This document shows, in pieces, positions 19,041 to 28,200 of a DNA stretch of 64,000 nucleotides. Within the stretch, counting starts at the first letter, position 1. The number at the start of each line of letters is the position of its first letter. The DNA comes from Candidatus Poribacteria bacterium. GTDB lineage: Bacteria; Poribacteria; WGA-4E; WGA-3G. The notes under the pieces were generated by a model. It saw only the letters and a list, made by a program, of their open reading frames with translations, had not been told where the DNA came from and did not search any database. A program made the translations under genes and the position numbers. The stretch covers positions 2,500,856 through 2,564,855 of the forward strand of contig OY282374.1 of the NCBI GenBank assembly GCA_958295815.1, in the 5' to 3' direction.

Positions 19041-20084
19041 CTAAAACACCTCAATATGCGCGGTATCTCCTGATAGGACTTCTCCAACAACAGCGGCTTC
19101 TGGACAGTCAGCGGCGTGTAGGTCGGCTAACGCCGCATCGGCGTTCTCAGCGGGTAGTGAAAACAGCAAACCACCAGACGTTTCGGCTTCCATCAAGATA
19201 TGACGCATCGCCTCGTTATCGGTATGGAATGTGACCTTGTCCGAAAGGAACGCCATATTCGCAAGATAGGCTTGTGTGTAGGTGTCCTGTGCAATAAGTG
19301 CGGGAGCATCGGGAAAGTAAGGAATAGCACTGCTGTCAATCTTTAGAAGGGCATCATTGCCTGCTGCCATTTCTGAGGCGTGACCCAACAAGCCGTATCC
19401 CGTAACGTCTGTGCAGGCACTCGCACCGTATTTCAGCATCACCTCTGATGCCGAGGCGTTGAGACGGGTCATCGATTCAACGACTTGTGGAAGGACAGCA
19501 TCGCTAATTTTGTCAAATTTCAGTCCTGTGGTGAGGATACCGATGCCGAGATTTTTCGTTAAAATGAGCACATCGCCCGGACGTGCACCATAGTTTTTGA
19601 CGAATTTCTCAGGATGCACGATACCGGTTACAGAAAGCCCATACATGAGTTCGGGAGAATCTACCGTGTGTCCGCCGACAAGTGCGGCACCCGCTTCAAT
19701 CGCTTTCTCGGTACCACCTCTGACAATATCACCGAGGATTGAGAGATCGAGATCCGCCTTGGGCCAGCAGGTGATGTTCAATGCTGTTTTCGGGACGCCA
19801 CCCATGCTGTAGACATCGCTCAATGAGTTCGTCGCAGCAATCGCACCGAATGTATAGGGGTCATCTACGATAGGAGTGAAGTAGTCCACGGTGTTAACGA
19901 GGGCAAGTTCGTCGGAGATACGGTAAATCCCGGCATCATCGGAGGTTTCAGTACCGACAAGGAGGTTTGGATCCGTGGACTTTGGGATATTCTCTAAAAT
20001 GTGCGCAAGCTCCCCTGGAGCCAATTTTGATGCTCACCCAGCGCACTTCACAGTCGCCGTGAGTCGAATTTTCTGTTTCGTCAT
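19041..20084 (-). CDS. selD: selenide, water dikinase (SelD), itself a selenoprotein with UGA-encoded Sec17
   Basis: SelD makes selenophosphate from selenide and ATP for selenocysteine and selenouridine synthesis. A simple ORF starts only at 20024, but an ATG at 20084 opens MTKQKIRLTATVKCAG, then UGA (20034-20036), then ASKLAPGELAHIL in frame. The UGA falls at residue 17 and is followed by Lys20, the positions of catalytic Cys17 and Lys20 in E. coli SelD. Many SelDs carry Sec here (xxAGUAxK). Downstream are SDDAGIY (ATP/Mg site), GGxPKTALNI, GAALVGGHTVDSPELMYG and CTDVTGYGLLGHASEM, all canonical. The Sec form has 347 residues, normal length. It implies selA, selB and selC elsewhere in the genome. 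The stop TAG lies a few bases before array 4. Confidence 0.93.
20006..20036 (-). promoter_or_regulatory. putative bacterial SECIS element of selD
   Basis: Starting 12-13 bases after the UGA, the mRNA can fold GGCUCC-AGG-GGAGCU (five Watson-Crick pairs plus one G-U), with the apical loop about 17-20 bases from the UGA. This spacing and the G in the loop fit the SelB-binding hairpins of bacterial selenoprotein mRNAs. The fold was judged by eye. Confidence 0.6.
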
Positions 20085-20119
20085 ACTTTTACCTGTCCCC
20101 TCGATTCATGTCAACACGC

Positions 20120-21016
20120 CTACGCCAAATCAGCCAAGACAGATTTCACGTACGCCACACTCCGACCGTCTTGAAGGAACTGGTCGCCGTAGCGTACCCC
20201 TTCAATCGCACAATAGCCACTATAATTAGCCTCTACCAACGCTGAAATCGCAAAGCGGTAATCGATCTCACCGTCGGGGAGTGGAACTTGGACGTAGATA
20301 GCCGTCTCTAAATCCGGGACATGTACCCGATAGAGGCTCTTGCAGTGCCAGTAATTGACGTGCGGTGCCAGCGCAGCGATCGCATCTTCACACGATTCCT
20401 CTGGGATGTCGTAAGTCCAGTAAATATTACCTAAATCTGGATTTAAGCCGACATTTGGGGCATCAATCAACTCAAGCAGATGCAGTGATGACCAACTGTT
20501 ATCGGCGATCGAATTTTGATGGATTTCGATAGATAGCTCTACGCCGAGACCCGCGGCAACAGCGGCAACCTCATTCACAGCACTAGCGGTTCGTTCATAG
20601 TCGGCGTTCGTCGCCAGACGGCTTGATCCCTGCGAAACAGGTTCTCCGCGATACGTCCCTTTCCCATTTGGATCACGGGGTGGCGTAGTGACGGTAGAAT
20701 TAACAACCCCCGCGCCAACCTTTGAAGCAAACTGAACAGCATTTACCATGTTCTGTTTATTCGAATTCGCAACACGAGGGTGCGCCGCACCACCGCCGCC
20801 ACGTATCGCAACACATGGGACACCTTCCCCCTCTAATTCAGCGCGAAGATTCGCAACTTCAGCATCAGATAGGCTCATCGCCGGGAGTTCGATTCCGTCG
20901 AAACCGATCTCTTTCGACTTTTTCAAAAACCGTTGTCGATCTGCGGAATCAGTAGGGAATCCCGCACCGTTGTAGGGGTACAATGCACATCGTCTAAAAG
21001 CGTACGCAATCTTCAT
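20120..21016 (-). CDS. sugar phosphate isomerase/epimerase-like TIM-barrel protein (AP endonuclease 2 superfamily)
   Basis: 298 residues with a xylose-isomerase-like TIM-barrel pattern: FDGIELPAM, VELSIEIHQNSI (metal-ligand Glu and His), VGLNPDLGNIYW (Asp), VNYWHCKSL (His) and YCAIEGVRYGD near the C-terminus (last Glu). These supply the usual metal-binding set. Proteins of this group isomerise or dehydrate sugars or inositols; the substrate is unknown. Its ATG overlaps the stop of the HD-hydrolase gene by 4 bp (ATGA), so the two are translationally coupled. selD follows 35 bp downstream. Two other proteins of the superfamily are encoded at 58.4 kb and 63.9 kb. Confidence 0.82.
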   Translation of the reverse strand: MKIAYAFRRCALYPYNGAGFPTDSADRQRFLKKSKEIGFDGIELPAMSLSDAEVANLRAELEGEGVPCVAIRGGGGAAHPRVANSNKQNMVNAVQFASKVGAGVVNSTVTTPPRDPNGKGTYRGEPVSQGSSRLATNADYERTASAVNEVAAVAAGLGVELSIEIHQNSIADNSWSSLHLLELIDAPNVGLNPDLGNIYWTYDIPEESCEDAIAALAPHVNYWHCKSLYRVHVPDLETAIYVQVPLPDGEIDYRFAISALVEANYSGYCAIEGVRYGDQFLQDGRSVAYVKSVLADLA

Positions 21017-21702
21017 TGAGTTTCTCCTTCAAATAGGTAGGCTACAGCTTGCTGAAACTGTTGAAAAAGCTGAGGATTTACAACATCTACTGCTGGAGGG
21101 GTGTTCCTATCAGTAATCTCTTGTTGATGTCCAGTGCCTTTCACATTGGATTCTGGGCACTTAGATAGTTTAGCACACGCCATGTCTTTTTGTAAAGCGG
21201 CATCACGCTCGGAAATCGCGTCAAGAACGCTCCGGTAATACCACGCTTGGTCTTCGACCTCACCATGAAACCGCTCCCATATCGCGGCACCGATCACGTC
21301 ATACTCTGATATAATTGTCCGTAGGTTGTGGAGTTTGTCTGCGCATGTTACAGTGCAGACTTCGGGACTTGCATTTTTCAACGCCTCAATCCGTTCAGTC
21401 TTGCGTGCCCGCCACCGCAATGCCTTGTTCTCTGAGCAGCCATCGACAATCCGTGCGATGTCCTCACCAAAGCGTTCTTGAATAAACGCCAACGTCAGAT
21501 CAGTATCCTCGACAGTGTCGTGTAAGATACCAGCGATAATCATGCTTTCTGGGCATCCGGCTTCCATTAAAATGAGTCCGACGGCATAAGGGTGTGTAAT
21601 GTAAGGCGTACAGGTGCCTTTCCGATACTGACCTTGGTGTGCCTCAGCGGCAACTTCTATTGCTTCTTCGATACAGTTCTTCCCGGTCCCGTTCTGCGTC
21701 AT
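21013..21702 (-). CDS. HD-domain metal-dependent hydrolase related to RelA/SpoT alarmone hydrolases
   Basis: About 229 residues from the ATG at 21702, which follows ACAGGACGC; an ATG at 21780 would add 26 poorly conserved residues. The motifs are those of the (p)ppGpp hydrolase HD domain: YITHPYAVGLIL, GILHDTVEDTD (HD plus EDT) and ADKLHNLRT. No synthetase, TGS or ACT domain follows, so it resembles small alarmone hydrolases or other stand-alone HD enzymes. The C-terminal 70 residues are poorly conserved. The stop codon overlaps the start of the TIM-barrel gene. Its substrate may be ppGpp or another nucleotide; sequence does not decide. Confidence 0.8.
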   Translation of the reverse strand: MTQNGTGKNCIEEAIEVAAEAHQGQYRKGTCTPYITHPYAVGLILMEAGCPESMIIAGILHDTVEDTDLTLAFIQERFGEDIARIVDGCSENKALRWRARKTERIEALKNASPEVCTVTCADKLHNLRTIISEYDVIGAAIWERFHGEVEDQAWYYRSVLDAISERDAALQKDMACAKLSKCPESNVKGTGHQQEITDRNTPPAVDVVNPQLFQQFQQAVAYLFEGETQ

Positions 21703-21818
21703 GCGTCCTGTCCCGACTCCAAAATATATATACCTATGAAAAATTATCAACTTTACTAAAAATATGGTTAAATGATACACTATTTCAGGGCATCCGTCAA
21801 TATATTTTTTGGGTTGTG

Positions 21819-21851
21819 GGTTATGAGTTATGAGTTATAGGTTATAAGTTA
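21819..21851. repeat. GGGTTATGAGTTATAGG-type microsatellite
   Basis: Degenerate 7-14-base units of GGTTAT(G/A)AGTTATAG. The same type lies at 2573, 30297, 32933, 36476 and 52125. Confidence 0.6.
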
Positions 21852-21920
21852 ACGTGAGTTTGACATAGGTATTTCGCATGCTATCCTTTAGTTTGTATGG
21901 TATGCCCGGAAACTAATAGA

Positions 21921-22098
21921 CTGTTACGGCACACGGAGTGTGCCTACTACTTTTAACTATTACGGCACACGGAGTGTGCCTACTACTTTTAACTATTACG
22001 GCACACGGAGTGTCTACTACTTTTAACTGCTACGGCACACCGATATACTACAGGAAACGGGACTGTTACGGCACACGGAGTGTGCCTACTACTTTTAA
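21921..22098. repeat. GTAG-type REP-like array 5 (five units)
   Basis: Five units, ending in TACTACTTTTAA directly joined to the AGGAAACC ribosome-binding region of the MlrC gene. A diverged unit (GCTACGGCACACCGATATAC... GGAAACGGGA) is shared with array 4, indicating block copying between the two loci. Confidence 0.85.
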
Positions 22099-22109
22099 AG
22101 GAAACCATC

Positions 22110-23564
22110 ATGACAACAATTGCTATCGGCGGCATCATGCACGAATCAAACACATTTAGTGAGACCCCCACCGATTTCGCCGCATTCTCTCACACTTTCA
22201 GCAAAAATATAATCGATCTTTGGGGAGAGGCACACCACGAATTGGGAGGGTTCATTCAGGGGGCAACAGCGTACGGCTATACCGTTTATCCAGCCATGAT
22301 GACTTCTGCCATGCCAACTGGACGGGTGACAGATGACGCCTTCGACCGACTCACCGATATGTTAATCCAGCATCTCAGAGCCGCACCGAAACACGAAGGA
22401 ATTCTACTCGCACTCCATGGCGCAATGGTCGCTGAAAGCTATCCCGATGGGGACGGTGAAGTTTTACGACGACTCCGCGATGCATTCGGTCGAGATTTAC
22501 CCATCGTCGTTACGCTCGACCAGCACGCCAACGTTTCCGAACAGATGGTCGCTGAATCGACAGCACTCGTTATCTATAAGACAACCCCACATATCGATCA
22601 ACGACAACGCGGACTGCAAGCGGCGAAGTTAATGATGCAGATACTTGAGGACAGTGTAGTTCCAACGCAAGCACTCGGCAAACCCCCGATGATTCTCAAC
22701 ATCCTGTATCACGTCACGAGTTCCGAGCCGACGCTCTCTATCATGAACGCCGTAAAAGCGTTAGAGCAAAACCCCAACGTCCTCGCCTCCAGTGTTGCCG
22801 TAGGGTACCCGTATGCGGATGTCCATGAGGTAGGTCCCGCCTCTGTCGTCGTCACCGATAACAATCCACAACTTGCACAGCAGGAAGCCGATCGGTTATC
22901 CGACATGATGTGGGGCATCCACGAACAACTCACACTCGACTTACCAGACGCAGCACAAGCCGTGCAGCAAGCCATCAATGGCGAAAAACATCCGATTATT
23001 CTCGTTGAGATGGGGGATAACATCGGTGGCGGTTCACCTGGAGATAGCACTTTCATTTTATCGGAGTTGGTGAAGCAAGGTGCGTCAGGGTATGTTGTTG
23101 TCGTCTTCGATCCGGAAGGCGTACAGAGTTGCATTCAGGCAGGTGTTGGTGGAAATGTCTCGCTCGAAGTCGGCGGGAAAACGGACAATCTACATGGCGC
23201 CCCCGTTTCAATCAGCGGCACAGTCCGCCTCATCCACGACGGTCAGTACGTTGAAACGGAACCTCGGCACGGCGGACAGAGATACCACAACCAAGGGTTA
23301 ACGACGGTTATTGCAGTCGGAGATTCATTAGTTGCATTGACGAGTAGACGGCAGGCTCCATTTAGTCTACAGCAGCTTTGCAGTCTCGGCATCGATCCGA
23401 AGTCGATGCAGATGATAGTCGTCAAAGCAGCGGTCGCTTACCGCGCCGCTTATGAACCGATTGCGGGACAGATTATCGAGGTAGACACCCCTGGACTCAC
23501 TGCGGTCAACCCATTGCATTTCGACTATCACGACGTTAGAAGACCTCTATTCCCATTGGATTGA
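22110..23564 (+). CDS. M81-family metallopeptidase (MlrC / microcystinase C-like)
   Basis: 484 residues from ATG 22110. An upstream in-frame ATG at 22080 lies inside the repeat array and gives a meaningless prefix (MCLLLLKETI). AGGAAACC just upstream is the likely ribosome-binding site. MTTIAIGGIMHESNTFS opens the N-terminal DUF1485 domain, with LLALHGAMV and VTLDQHAN (metal-ligand regions). The C-terminal MlrC domain begins near IILVEMGDNIGGGSPGDST. MlrC of sphingomonads hydrolyses the linear tetrapeptide of microcystin, but most family members act on unknown peptides or related amides; function here is unassigned. Confidence 0.88.
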   Translation: MTTIAIGGIMHESNTFSETPTDFAAFSHTFSKNIIDLWGEAHHELGGFIQGATAYGYTVYPAMMTSAMPTGRVTDDAFDRLTDMLIQHLRAAPKHEGILLALHGAMVAESYPDGDGEVLRRLRDAFGRDLPIVVTLDQHANVSEQMVAESTALVIYKTTPHIDQRQRGLQAAKLMMQILEDSVVPTQALGKPPMILNILYHVTSSEPTLSIMNAVKALEQNPNVLASSVAVGYPYADVHEVGPASVVVTDNNPQLAQQEADRLSDMMWGIHEQLTLDLPDAAQAVQQAINGEKHPIILVEMGDNIGGGSPGDSTFILSELVKQGASGYVVVVFDPEGVQSCIQAGVGGNVSLEVGGKTDNLHGAPVSISGTVRLIHDGQYVETEPRHGGQRYHNQGLTTVIAVGDSLVALTSRRQAPFSLQQLCSLGIDPKSMQMIVVKAAVAYRAAYEPIAGQIIEVDTPGLTAVNPLHFDYHDVRRPLFPLD

Positions 23565-23582
23565 AGATGTCCTTAAAAATAG

Positions 23583-23606
23583 GTAGGCGAGGTTTCTAAC
23601 CTCGCC
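23583..23606. repeat. GTAG-preceded hairpin GGCGAGG-TTTCT-AACCTCGCC
   Basis: The strong 7-9-bp stem sits between convergent genes (mlrC and hicA) and may act as a bidirectional terminator. GTAG directly precedes and overlaps the stem. Same family at 28551, 29352, 45079, 46936, 50662 and 56292. Confidence 0.65.
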
Positions 23607-23612
23607 GATTCA

Positions 23613-23818
23613 CTACAATTCACCCTCATCAATATCACTGATTTTCATAAAATGCCTCTGCAATCCCTGCTTGAGTGTCTTATTTCCGTGAACAGGCACA
23701 GAAATTCGTATTGGAATTCCGTCTTTAGCGTAAATATGGTGGCTACCTTTAATTCGTTTCAGCTGCCAATTCCGCTTTTCTAATAAACGGCAGAAGCTTT
23801 TCCAGTCAACGCCTTCAA
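23613..23818 (-). pseudogene. hicA: HicA-type mRNA interferase toxin, one frameshift
   Basis: A TTG overlapping the hicB stop (TTGA) begins LKALTGKA, the usual HicA start (MK.LTGKE). After a one-base slip near 23791-23798 the frame continues FCRLLEKRNWQLKRIKGSHH, IYAKDGIPIRISVPVHGNK and TLKQGLQRHFMKI to a TAG at 23613. The catalytic His in GSHHIY and the dsRBD-like fold are intact, so a single indel separates this from a functional toxin. The break may be a real inactivation, which would leave an orphan antitoxin, or an assembly error. No ORF of useful length covers it in one frame. Confidence 0.75.
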
Positions 23819-24018
23819 ACCGCTATCTCCATCACTCTACCTTTCTGAGTAGTTTCTATTGCAGTTAAATCTACTGATAAACAGCCTTCAACAGCTTCAT
23901 AGATGTTTTCAAGCAACTCCTCAAACGTATCCCCTTGGGTAGCACACCCCTCAATTGCTGGCACTTCTGCCCAATATCCACCTTCTTCAGCCTCGTGAAT
24001 GACAATCTTTAATTTCAT
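23815..24018 (-). CDS. hicB: HicB-family antitoxin
   Basis: 67 residues: [20 protein letters not shown], then [19 protein letters not shown] is the HicB partial RNase-H-like fold. HicB binds and neutralises HicA and usually represses the operon. This short form lacks a DNA-binding C-terminal domain. The order hicB then hicA is the less common arrangement but well known. AAGGAG lies 11 bases before the ATG. The hicA stop/start overlap (TTGA) indicates coupling. Confidence 0.85.
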   Translation of the reverse strand: MKLKIVIHEAEEGGYWAEVPAIEGCATQGDTFEELLENIYEAVEGCLSVDLTAIETTQKGRVMEIAV

Positions 24019-24156
24019 AACTGGAGATCCACTCCTTATTGATGTAACAAAATTAAGGTTCTATGCAGTCTTTTATCTGTTAATCTTCAAAAAATCATAG
24101 CATCATTGAGCATGCGAGTCAACCAAACTTCACTAACCAACCACTCAATACACCAA

Positions 24157-24921
24157 CTAACCACCGACTGACGACTGCTGACCACCGATTGCTATCGGAA
24201 GAATATCGTCCCACAACAAAGGCATAAAATTCCAAGGCATCTTATCGTGATCTGATAACTGACGGATACCCATTTCCTCTATTAAAGCCACAAGTTCCTG
24301 ATGACACCTCGGAATCAAAGGCTGGAAAAATGTTCCATGCAGTTCATTGAACATCAGCTGATACTCTTTTATACCGGAGTATATCCGAATAAACTTACGT
24401 ACCTCATCATGGAGTTCTTGGTCTCTTGAATGCAGTACCAAGAGCATATCTTGCGCCGATTGTTGCCTCTCACTGGAAATAGTTTTGTATTGATAATCCG
24501 TAAGCGGTTCAATGAGATCCGATAGAATATCCAACTCGCTCTGCTGAAGTGTTGCCGCCACCTTTTTAATTAAAATCTCACTCAAGGTTTCCACCAGTCC
24601 TTCAAATACCACACCATCAATCAAAACGTACCAATAATTAGCGTGTGAATAGATTAAACGATATAGCGTCGCTACCATGAACAATCTCTGCTTATCCGAC
24701 AACCCCTGCTGCTGATCTATCCAGTCGAGTTGTTCTCCAACAAAAACCATCGTTGAACGGATCTCTCTATTCGCAATATAACAATCGCTAGCGACATCCC
24801 ACTCCCAACGACCCAATTCATCATGGATCCGTGCATATTCATCTTCAATCGAAGGACGCAGCTCAGCTATCGTCTTATAGAGTTCTTTGTATATGAAGGA
24901 CAAATTATCGAGGCTCTGCAC
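24157..24921 (-). CDS. uncharacterised helical protein downstream of a phosphohistidine domain
   Basis: I do not recognise this protein (about 254-265 residues). It is predicted to be mostly helical, without signal peptide or membrane segment, and rich in aromatic residues near HANYWYVLIDG and KMPWNFMPLLWDD. The frame extends to a TTG at 24954 inside the preceding gene. A GTG at 24921, two bases after that gene's stop, would start MQSLDNLSFIYKELY. Either way it is tightly coupled to the PEP-mobile-domain gene, suggesting the two products work together. It ends in a low-complexity tail (GGQQSSVGG) followed by about 130 bp without a gene. Confidence 0.6.
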   Translation of the reverse strand: MQSLDNLSFIYKELYKTIAELRPSIEDEYARIHDELGRWEWDVASDCYIANREIRSTMVFVGEQLDWIDQQQGLSDKQRLFMVATLYRLIYSHANYWYVLIDGVVFEGLVETLSEILIKKVAATLQQSELDILSDLIEPLTDYQYKTISSERQQSAQDMLLVLHSRDQELHDEVRKFIRIYSGIKEYQLMFNELHGTFFQPLIPRCHQELVALIEEMGIRQLSDHDKMPWNFMPLLWDDILPIAIGGQQSSVGG

Positions 24922-24922
24922 A

Positions 24923-25252
24923 CTAAACAAGGTAGACTTCCCCTTTATCTCCAATTACCTCAACGGTATCGCCATCTTGGAGTACGTCCGTTGCATTCCC
25001 GGTTCCGACGACACATGGGATGCCCAATTCCCTGGCAACCGTAGCGGCATGACTCAGTATCCCACCTTCATCGGTAACCAGTCCTTTGACGCGTTCAGCG
25101 AAAGTGACGACATCCAGCGGGATCATCTCACCCACAACAATCAGATTTTCATCTGTTGCAGGCAGATCCTCCAAATTACTAAAGAGAACAACCCGACCAA
25201 CACCGCGTCCCCGGGACGCAGGCGTGCCAGTTAAAATCAATTTTCTTTCCAT
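24923..25252 (-). CDS. stand-alone PEP-utilising enzyme mobile (phosphohistidine) domain
   Basis: 109 residues consisting only of the swivelling phosphohistidine domain (PF00391) found in PEP synthase, pyruvate phosphate dikinase, enzyme I and rifampin phosphotransferase. TGTPASRGRGVGRVVLF is followed by VTDEGGILSHAATVARELGI with the phospho-accepting His, then PCVVGTGNAT and DGDTVEVIGDKGEV. The ATP-grasp and PEP-binding domains normally fused to it are absent and no separate gene for them is nearby. It begins 9 bp after the restriction-modification gene and is followed by the unknown helical protein, so the three may be cotranscribed. Confidence 0.8.
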   Translation of the reverse strand: MERKLILTGTPASRGRGVGRVVLFSNLEDLPATDENLIVVGEMIPLDVVTFAERVKGLVTDEGGILSHAATVARELGIPCVVGTGNATDVLQDGDTVEVIGDKGEVYLV

Positions 25253-25261
25253 TCAAATCAC

Positions 25262-28200
25262 CTACCACAAAACCTCATCAATCGCATCCATAACTTCCAG
25301 AGTCTCCGCCACAGCAACCAAAATCGCACGATACTGCTGGAGCTCGGCACGACTCAACGCTTCTCCCCTCCGATCCTTCATCCACTTCTCGCACACCTGA
25401 TACGCACCGACCTCATACTCCCACACTTTAACGGGGACATCCGTGAAATATTGGGTCGAATTAATCCAAATTTGTCTATCCACATAGCGAACCCTTGCAA
25501 CAACACCGTCCCCCTCACCCTCAAACCGATGCAACGCCGGTGTCCCTCTTCCTGTAGAAGCAACCTCAGATCGCGACACATCTCTCAAAAGGTGCGAATC
25601 AACCAACCGTTGACCTAACACCGCGAGCGTCTGGAACTGTTCGAGATCCCTCGGCAACGGAATACGCGGAAACCCATATCTTAGAAACTCATAATAACGA
25701 GCGCGATAGGTTGGACTGTACATGATCGCATAGATATAAGCGAGAATCTCCTCCGGTGAAACACCTTCAGGTAGGTCAAAAGGATCAACCTGTGGGAGTC
25801 CCAATGCCTCTGACAGTGCACTAAGAAAGGCAGGCTTGAAATTGAGCGAACGTTCTGTCGAGAGTCCCAATTCTTCTGGGTTTGGATACAGGTAGAGTGG
25901 AAAAACGTGCGCTGTAGGCTCACTTCTATTTGAAACATAACTTTTTTCGGTCATTTGGTTAGCTACTAAGGTATGCTGCCACACAGGACTCGTGACACCG
26001 CGATGAACACAGAGAGCAATATTTTCTGCAATCAGATGCGGCATAAACGCAGGGCGAGGAGCACCATGAAATCCGCGTGATTTTCCAGTATAATAGGTCC
26101 ATCGCATATCAAACGGACGATAATAAATAGGAGCGAGGTGCCGTTCCACATCAGGATTATTACAGAGATCCGTTTGGGCGAGAAGAACCTGCCAATCTTG
26201 GCTATCCTTCAAATTATACTTTTGCCTTACTTCGGTATCGGAATTTTGAGTGAAATCAGTTACAACTTGACGAAGTTCTGTTTTCGTACGTTGAATAGTC
26301 ACTTTATCCCGTGACGTGAAAATGCCAGTTCCACTCTTTGCAAAGATATCCGAAATCGCCCATCCGTTTTCATATTCTGTGTTGTATCTCGTTACTTGTG
26401 GAACAAAAAGGAAGTAGGGAGATTTCGGTTGCAGTTCGCTCCATTCAGTAGTCTGGACATCGGTTTCAGAAAGGATGTTGTATTTCTCCTCTCGGAGTCC
26501 CCATATATCAGCGTAATAGACTTTTGCGTCTGCCGAATTATCGCGTTGCCTGACGCAAAATAGGATAGTGACACCCTGTAGGATATCGAAAACATTTTCA
26601 TCTTTTTTCCCATCAGGGGAAACTTCTTCTCTCCTGTTATTTCCGTGCAAATTGAGCAGATAGACAATGTTGAAACTCTTCATTAAAAACTGCCTCATTT
26701 TGCGAAAAGTTAATCCCTCAAGAAAACTATTATTGACAATGTAACCAACAATCCCTTCACCATTCTTATCAATTCGCCACTGTGCCCAGCGGACAAATTT
26801 TACGTAATCGGATTGAAGTGGTTTCTTTTGGTCCCATATCCCTAAAAGTTGCCCATCTAACGGCTCGTAATCCTCAATGAGTTCTCCGATGAAAGTTAAC
26901 TTTCTACCTTCACGACTCGGGTTGGCAGAGTCCTGTGGATAAGGTGGGTTACCCAAAATAACAAGTAGTGGTTCATCCCGCTTGACTGACAACGCAGCAT
27001 TCGCTTCATCAGAGATAAACTCCGCAAAGGGTAACGGCGGCTGCATTTCCTCCGGTTGTTCCAACGTGTTGGTGAAATAGATACGGAGGCGTTCATCATC
27101 ACGCCACCCTTGCGCTCTCAAAAATAGGTCTAACTTCAGATGCGCAATCGTATACGACGCAACGAGTATTTCAAATCCAAAGATCCGTTTGACCAGATCC
27201 GAATTCACATACTGCGACCATTCACCCGTGCCGTAATTTTGGATGACTGACTCTCGGATATGGTCCAGCACCGACAACAGAAAACCACCCGTTCCAGTAG
27301 CGGGATCAAGAATGATTGTGTCGTCATCAGCAAGTCCGTCAGGTCTGTTCAACTCCGTTTTTAGTAAACTATCCACAGATCTGACGATATAAGATATAAC
27401 CTCTGTTGGTGTATAGAAAACACCCCGATCAAAACGCAGCTTCGGATTATACTCAGCAAGAAAGGTCTCATAGAATTGGATAACAGGATCTTTGAGGTGA
27501 TTCCCCTCAGCAAACGCCGTGCGGAGCATCTCCGTTCGGACATTTCGAAGAAGCATAACAATGTCATCCAGAATATAGATGACGTTCTGCTCCAGATTCG
27601 GGGAAGCAACATGATAAAAGAGTTGTCTAAGGAAAGGGTTTGATCTTGGAAGTGCCTCGGCGGCGGTTTGTCGCGAGAAGTTTGTCCCATTCGGCAGGGT
27701 ATAACGGGCAGCAAACAACCCGTAAGCCAGTGTTTGGGCGTACATATCCGCAAAATCGGCAGGGGTCAATGTAGAGAGAAGCGTTTCCTTAAACGCCGTA
27801 AACATACCGTAGATATTGCTGTTTTCATTGGTGAGTGTTATAGCGATCTGCGTCTGGAGTTCCCGCGTCCGTCTGGCAAGGTGTCTTGCGAGCACCTCTG
27901 GCGAGGTGATTTGGATATGTCCAGCGTTCAGGAACTGTTCCAGCAGACGCTCTAAACCTTCAGGTGTGTCTGTGACGTTTGCCGTTGCGCGGAGTTGCCC
28001 ATCCCTCCACAACTGGAAGTCAACATAATTGGTAAGAATAAAGTTATCAAGGTTTTCTATAAAACGTTCGTTCTGCTCCTTAGCGTGTCCCGTGAGTGCA
28101 TTCAGATCCCTACCGTATCGCTCCGCCTCAATATAACCGAGAGGCAGCAAACCATCCATAGCAATAAAATCAGGTCTGCCGATTTGATCCAGTGCTTTCG

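Larger units (their letters stand above)
21703..22109. other. divergent gap between HD hydrolase and MlrC genes
   Basis: No gene. It holds an AT-rich stretch, a GGGTTATGAGTTATAGG microsatellite (21819-21851) and REP array 5. No strong promoter was recognised for either gene. Confidence 0.6.
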
